DNA of 64,000 nucleotides from Buxus sempervirens (Eukaryota > Streptophyta > Magnoliopsida > Buxales > Buxaceae), in assembly GCA_947561395.2 (NCBI GenBank), contig CANNZS020000005.1, forward strand, positions 62,001-126,000. The letters are read 5' to 3'. Below are positions 62,201 to 64,000 of this stretch, one piece after another (the first letter of the stretch is position 1; each line of letters starts with the position of its first letter). The notes beneath the pieces are model-generated. The model was not told the origin of the DNA. It searched no databases and was given only the letters and a program-made list of their open reading frames with translations. The position numbers and the translations under genes were made by a program.

Positions 62201-64000
62201 GCTCTCTAATAAGCTGGTAATATAGGGGGCATCCTTGATATTGTGATATGCATCAACAGATCTCAAGAACACTGCCCTGCCTCTACAATACAACATGAAA
62301 TTGATGATGGACATTTTAGTAAGACCTGTACATCCATCACACATGATCGTAACTCCAAACTGCTTCTAGTGGGGTTGTAGCGATGTAATAAACTCTCTCA
62401 TCTCTGCTTCCTCCTGATCCAAGTACTTACCCATAATCTCCCGTGGCGTAGGAGGCAAGACTCCCTGACCCGACTCCTGGATAACATCGACCATGTTCTT
62501 GAAATGGGGGCTCCCTGCTGCATTCGCTAGAATGTGATTGAAGATAAAAAATTTTGGATATAAACTTCCCCATTTTCTCCCTGACAGTGCCCTTGCTCCA
62601 CACATCCTTCAATTTCTTCTACTTGGCACCAGATGAATGCTACATACTCGGCTCCATAGGATAATCAGGCATCCTGGTGCTAGGTCCAGCCCCAGCCCCA
62701 TGTCTAGAACTAGGAGTAGGAGCATCAACATCTGCATCTCCTCTAGAAGTACCACCCTGTGAAATCCATGCCTCGCAGCCTCTGTCCTCTCAAACTCAGA
62801 ATGCAAAGATGCTTGCACTGAGGCTCTGAATGCTGCCCTCTCTCTCTCTCTCTGTCACATACTCGGCTGGGTACACCATGTCATCGTCGTCATCAATATT
62901 AGGAGCCACAGAGGGTCGGATAGGCTCTGCCAATCTACGTCTAACCTCCTCCCGTGCATGCCTCTTCCCCTCCCTAGCTGCACTCCCTGATGTCAAGTGC
63001 TCTCTCATCAGCCTCTGAACCTCTGGAGGGACTTGACGACAGTTAGCCACGTTACTGTAGCCGTGTGCCAAATGCTGCTTCAACCGTGATACTCCACCAC
63101 CCTTTATGACTTGATGGCAATAATTGCAGGCCGTCTTATTTCTGTCTCCCTCGTATCTCGTGCAATGGGCCCAACCAATATCCTGCCTCCTACCACCATT
63201 TCTACCCTCTCCACTACCACTGCCAGATGCCATACTATCAATCCGTCTGACTGTCTCTAACAGACTAAGTGACTAACCAAGAAGCACTACACTGGAATCC
63301 GAACACCTGCACAAACGCACAGTAAGTCAGTAACAGAGCACAATAACAAATTATAAATATTAATCCACATTAGACAATACTAACATTACCAACTAATTAT
63401 AATTTCTTATTTATAATTTATAAACTATATTATTATTTATGAATTTTATGAATAATTTGGGATTAATTAATTCGAAAAATCATAATTATATAAAAAAATT
63501 ATAAAAACTCTAATTCTTCAAAATAAATTGTTCCATAATAAACAAATTATCTTTAGGAATTTAATTTGAGTACTTATATTTTTTTTATTAATTTTATGAA
63601 TAATTAACTAATTTTCGGATTAATTAATTCAAAAAAATCACAAATACATAAAAAATTATATAAATTCCGATTTCTTAACATAAATCATTCTACAATAAAC
63701 AAATCAATTTTATGAATTTAATTTGAGTATTTATCTTTTTTTATTAATAATTAATTAATTTTCGGATTAATTAATTCCAAAAAATCAAAAATATATAAAA
63801 AAAATTATATAAAGTCCAATTATTTAACATAAATCATTCTACAAAAAATAAATCAATTTTATGAATTTAATTTGAGTATTTATCTTTTTTTACTAATTTT
63901 ATTAATAATTAATTAATTTTCGGATTAATTAATTCCAAAAAATAAAAAATACATAAAAAAATTATATAAACTCAAATTTCTTAACATAAATAATTCTACA
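59284..64000 (-). mobile_element. hAT transposon, second copy, cut by window end
   Basis: Duplicate of 7403-12119, with TTGTGACC at 59276-59283 on the left. The right terminus lies beyond the window. Confidence 0.92.
59716..63233 (-). pseudogene. hAT transposase gene, second copy, broken
   Basis: Same lesions as 7835-11352. It differs by two transitions: at 62151 the conserved Asn of IVTDNAS becomes Ser (TDSAS), and at 62031 a Val becomes Ala in RSQALTTL. These are the only differences I noticed between the two 12-kb copies. Confidence 0.85.

Overview
This is a repeat-rich stretch of a plant nuclear genome, almost certainly from a eudicot. The evidence is a cluster of two-exon tau-class (plant-specific) glutathione S-transferase genes, AT-rich intergenic DNA, and transposons of typical plant families (hAT, MULE, CACTA, SINE, LINE, Gypsy and other LTR remnants). 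Some of these carry pieces of plant genes: formin, Mei2-like, OCP3-like homeodomain, enolase and DUF506. No operons, CRISPR arrays, rRNA or true tRNA genes were seen. The species cannot be named from the sequence.

The backbone is a tandem GST array. Seven two-exon genes look intact, all on the minus strand: 4341-5177, 14516-15613, 28243-29257, 30009-30784, 39444-40195, 49991-50865 and 56222-57058. Between them lie at least six broken copies (6463-7311, 18695-19464, 27225-27533, 46780-47087, 47871-48129, 58344-59192) and several shorter exon-1 scraps. The encoded enzymes are about 220-233 residues: a thioredoxin-fold glutathione-binding half (exon 1, 103 codons) and a helical substrate-binding half (exon 2). 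They are expected to detoxify electrophiles in the cytosol as dimers. Shared 5' and 3' flanks, including an RNase H-like remnant in the 3' flank, show that the duplicated unit was larger than the gene.

Transposons fill the spaces. Many can be delimited exactly by terminal inverted repeats, target-site duplications, and paralogous GST units that act as empty sites. They are: a hAT-like element (130-1571); a MULE carrying formin exons (2539-4159); a 5.4-kb hAT with a decayed spliced transposase (7403-12836); a solo LTR (17390-18588); a Gypsy gag fossil (about 20840-23455); a short hAT (23695-26579) containing a CACTA element with an enolase exon (24266-26409); a LINE scrap (26941-27145); a 167-bp hairpin inside a GST intron (28750-28916); an Ac-like hAT (31754-36680) interrupted by a solo LTR (32132-33934); a MULE-type MITE (37177-37646); a hAT carrying Mei2-like and OCP3-like fragments (41976-45576); a CACTA-like end next to a DUF506 fragment (46350-46705); and two SINE copies (47705, 51482).

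Bases 1-12119 recur at 51882-64000 with a constant offset of 51881. I noticed only two base differences, both in the hAT transposase. This is either a very recent segmental duplication or an assembly artefact.
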